Made by a program: the position numbers and the translations under genes
The notes under the pieces: generated by a model
The model's database searches: none
Told to the model about the DNA's origin: nothing
The model's input: the letters and a program-made list of their open reading frames with translations, nothing else
Shown here: piece after piece, positions 63,167 to 64,000 of the stretch
Layout: every line of letters starts with the position of its first letter
Numbering within the stretch: position 1 is the stretch's first letter
DNA from: Parvivirga hydrogeniphila
GTDB taxonomy: Bacteria; Actinomycetota; Coriobacteriia; Anaerosomatales; Anaerosomataceae
Length of the DNA: 64,000 bases
Reading direction: 5' to 3'
Assembly (NCBI RefSeq): GCF_023371205.1
Contig: NZ_JAMCCO010000001.1
Span: 492,662-556,661 of the forward strand

Positions 63167-63793
63167 ATGGCACGAGCGATACTAGGCAGGAAGCTGGGGA
63201 TGACCCAGGTCTGGGGCGAGGGCGACCGCTTGATCCCGGTCACCGTCATCGAGGCCGGTCCGTGCGTGGTCACCCAGGTGCGCACGAAGGACCGTGACGG
63301 GTACGCCGCGATCCAGATCGGCTTCGGCGACGTGAAGGAATCGCGCGTCAACAAGCCGATGGCCGGTCACTTCAAGAAGGCCGGCGTCGCTCCGAAGCGG
63401 CACCTGGCCGAGGTTCGGCTGGACGAGGCCGAGGCCGCGCAGACCAAGGTGGGCGACACGATCACGGTCGAGGCCTTCGAGCCCGGTTCGCGCGTGCACA
63501 TCACGGGTACCAGCAAGGGCAAGGGCTTCCAGGGGGTCATGAAGCGCCACAACTTCCGCGGCGGCCCAGGCGGCCACGGCTCGCACTTCCATCGCGAGCC
63601 GGGTTCGATCGGCCAGTGCGCGAGCCCCTCTCGCGTCCTGAAGGGCCTGGGGCTTCCGGGCCACATGGGCTCTGAGACCGTGACCGTCCGGAACCTCGAA
63701 GTGGTCAAGGTCGACACCGAGCAGAACCTGCTGCTCGTGAAGGGCGCTGTGCCCGGTGGCAAGAACGGCCTGCTGATGATCCGGCTCGCCTAG
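63167..63793 (+). CDS. rplC: 50S ribosomal protein L3
   Basis: 208 residues. It begins ILGRKLGMTQVWGEGDRLIPV and has the loop KGFQGVMKRHNFRGGPGGHG that reaches toward the peptidyl-transferase centre, and GHMGSETVTVRNL. It is one of the first proteins in 50S assembly. The gap before it (105 bases) holds only its ribosome site. Confidence 0.98.
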   Translation: MARAILGRKLGMTQVWGEGDRLIPVTVIEAGPCVVTQVRTKDRDGYAAIQIGFGDVKESRVNKPMAGHFKKAGVAPKRHLAEVRLDEAEAAQTKVGDTITVEAFEPGSRVHITGTSKGKGFQGVMKRHNFRGGPGGHGSHFHREPGSIGQCASPSRVLKGLGLPGHMGSETVTVRNLEVVKVDTEQNLLLVKGAVPGGKNGLLMIRLA

Positions 63794-63825
63794 CGCGACG
63801 CGCTGGCTTGTGCGAGGAGTTGATG

Positions 63826-64000
63826 ATGGCAACGATCGAAGTCAAAGACGCGAACGGCAAGAAGGTCGGGACGGCAGACGTCTCCGACGCCGTGTTCGCT
63901 ATCGAGCCGAACACGTTCGCGATGCACCAGGTGGTGCGGAGCCAGCTCGCCGCTCGCCGGCAGGGCACGCACGACACCAAGGGCCGCAGCGAGGTGAGCG
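63826..64000 (+). CDS. rplD: 50S ribosomal protein L4, N-terminal part
   Basis: Cut by the right edge; 58 codons are visible. ATG 63826 is preferred, as GAGGAG is 6 bases ahead, though ATG 63823 is in frame. The start ATIEVKDANGKKVGTADVSD and the segment MHQVVRSQLAARRQGTHDTK, followed by GRSEVS, are typical of L4, whose next part would be the exit-tunnel loop. Confidence 0.95.
   Translation, partial: MATIEVKDANGKKVGTADVSDAVFAIEPNTFAMHQVVRSQLAARRQGTHDTKGRSEVS

Overview
This 64 kb window is high-GC, gene-dense bacterial chromosome with almost no foreign DNA. The organism is most likely an anaerobic, deep-branching actinobacterium (Coriobacteriia / Anaerosomatales-like; this placement is inference). 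Support comes from the actinobacterial coiled-coil insertion in RpoC, the actinobacterial 'LGGLTHKRR' rifampicin region of RpoB, a DUF5667 protein next to an ECF sigma factor, many GTG/TTG starts, a NADH/NAD-sensing Rex repressor, and a 24-heme cytochrome. It also carries genes usually thought of as Firmicutes genes (disA, a sigH-type sigma factor, yacP, yacL).

Layout. 1-6.8 kb: end of a chemotaxis operon (cheA 3' end, cheC, cheD), a Rossmann-GAF-GGDEF diguanylate cyclase, a small HTH-like protein, a peptidoglycan-binding protein, a secreted NlpC/P60 hydrolase and a pilT ATPase. 6.8-15.4 kb: accessory genes, namely a B12-type radical SAM enzyme, an ECF sigma / anti-sigma / secreted protein cassette, VanZ-like and EamA membrane proteins, a class A PBP, a J-domain protein, and a two-gene operon of a small ferredoxin plus a thioredoxin-like protein interrupted by one in-frame TGA. 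That gene (14881-15216, minus strand) is very probably a selenoprotein and is invisible to standard ORF finding. 15.5-19.1 kb: a membrane chemoreceptor, a 24-heme c-type cytochrome and tRNA-Pro. 19.2-26.3 kb: membrane protein, lipoprotein, SAM hydrolase, YhaM-like HD nuclease, MTA phosphorylase, site-2 protease, rex, tatA, greA.

26.3-41.1 kb is a housekeeping island ordered as in Bacillus: lysS, clpC, radA, disA, yacL, ispD, ispF, gltX, cysE, cysS, rlmB, yacP, sigH. ctsR-mcsA-mcsB and mrnC are absent. After tRNA-Thr(TGT) comes an insertion, 41.2-44.8 kb, with a membrane class III nucleotidyl cyclase, a DUF3307 protein, a stand-alone cyclic-nucleotide-binding protein and an unknown protein. 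From 44.9 kb to the end is the transcription/translation superoperon: tRNA-Tyr/Thr/Met, tuf, rpmG, tRNA-Trp, secE, nusG, rplKAJL, rpoBC, rpsL, rpsG, fusA, a second tuf, rpsJ, rplC and the start of rplD.

The two tuf copies are identical over about 1.19 kb. RpoC ends in an unusual acidic linker plus two C-x9-C-x10-C-x2-H modules. Promoters, terminators, an L10-type leader and a Rex operator could be placed at several operon boundaries. No insertion sequences, prophage genes, CRISPR arrays or rRNA genes were seen.
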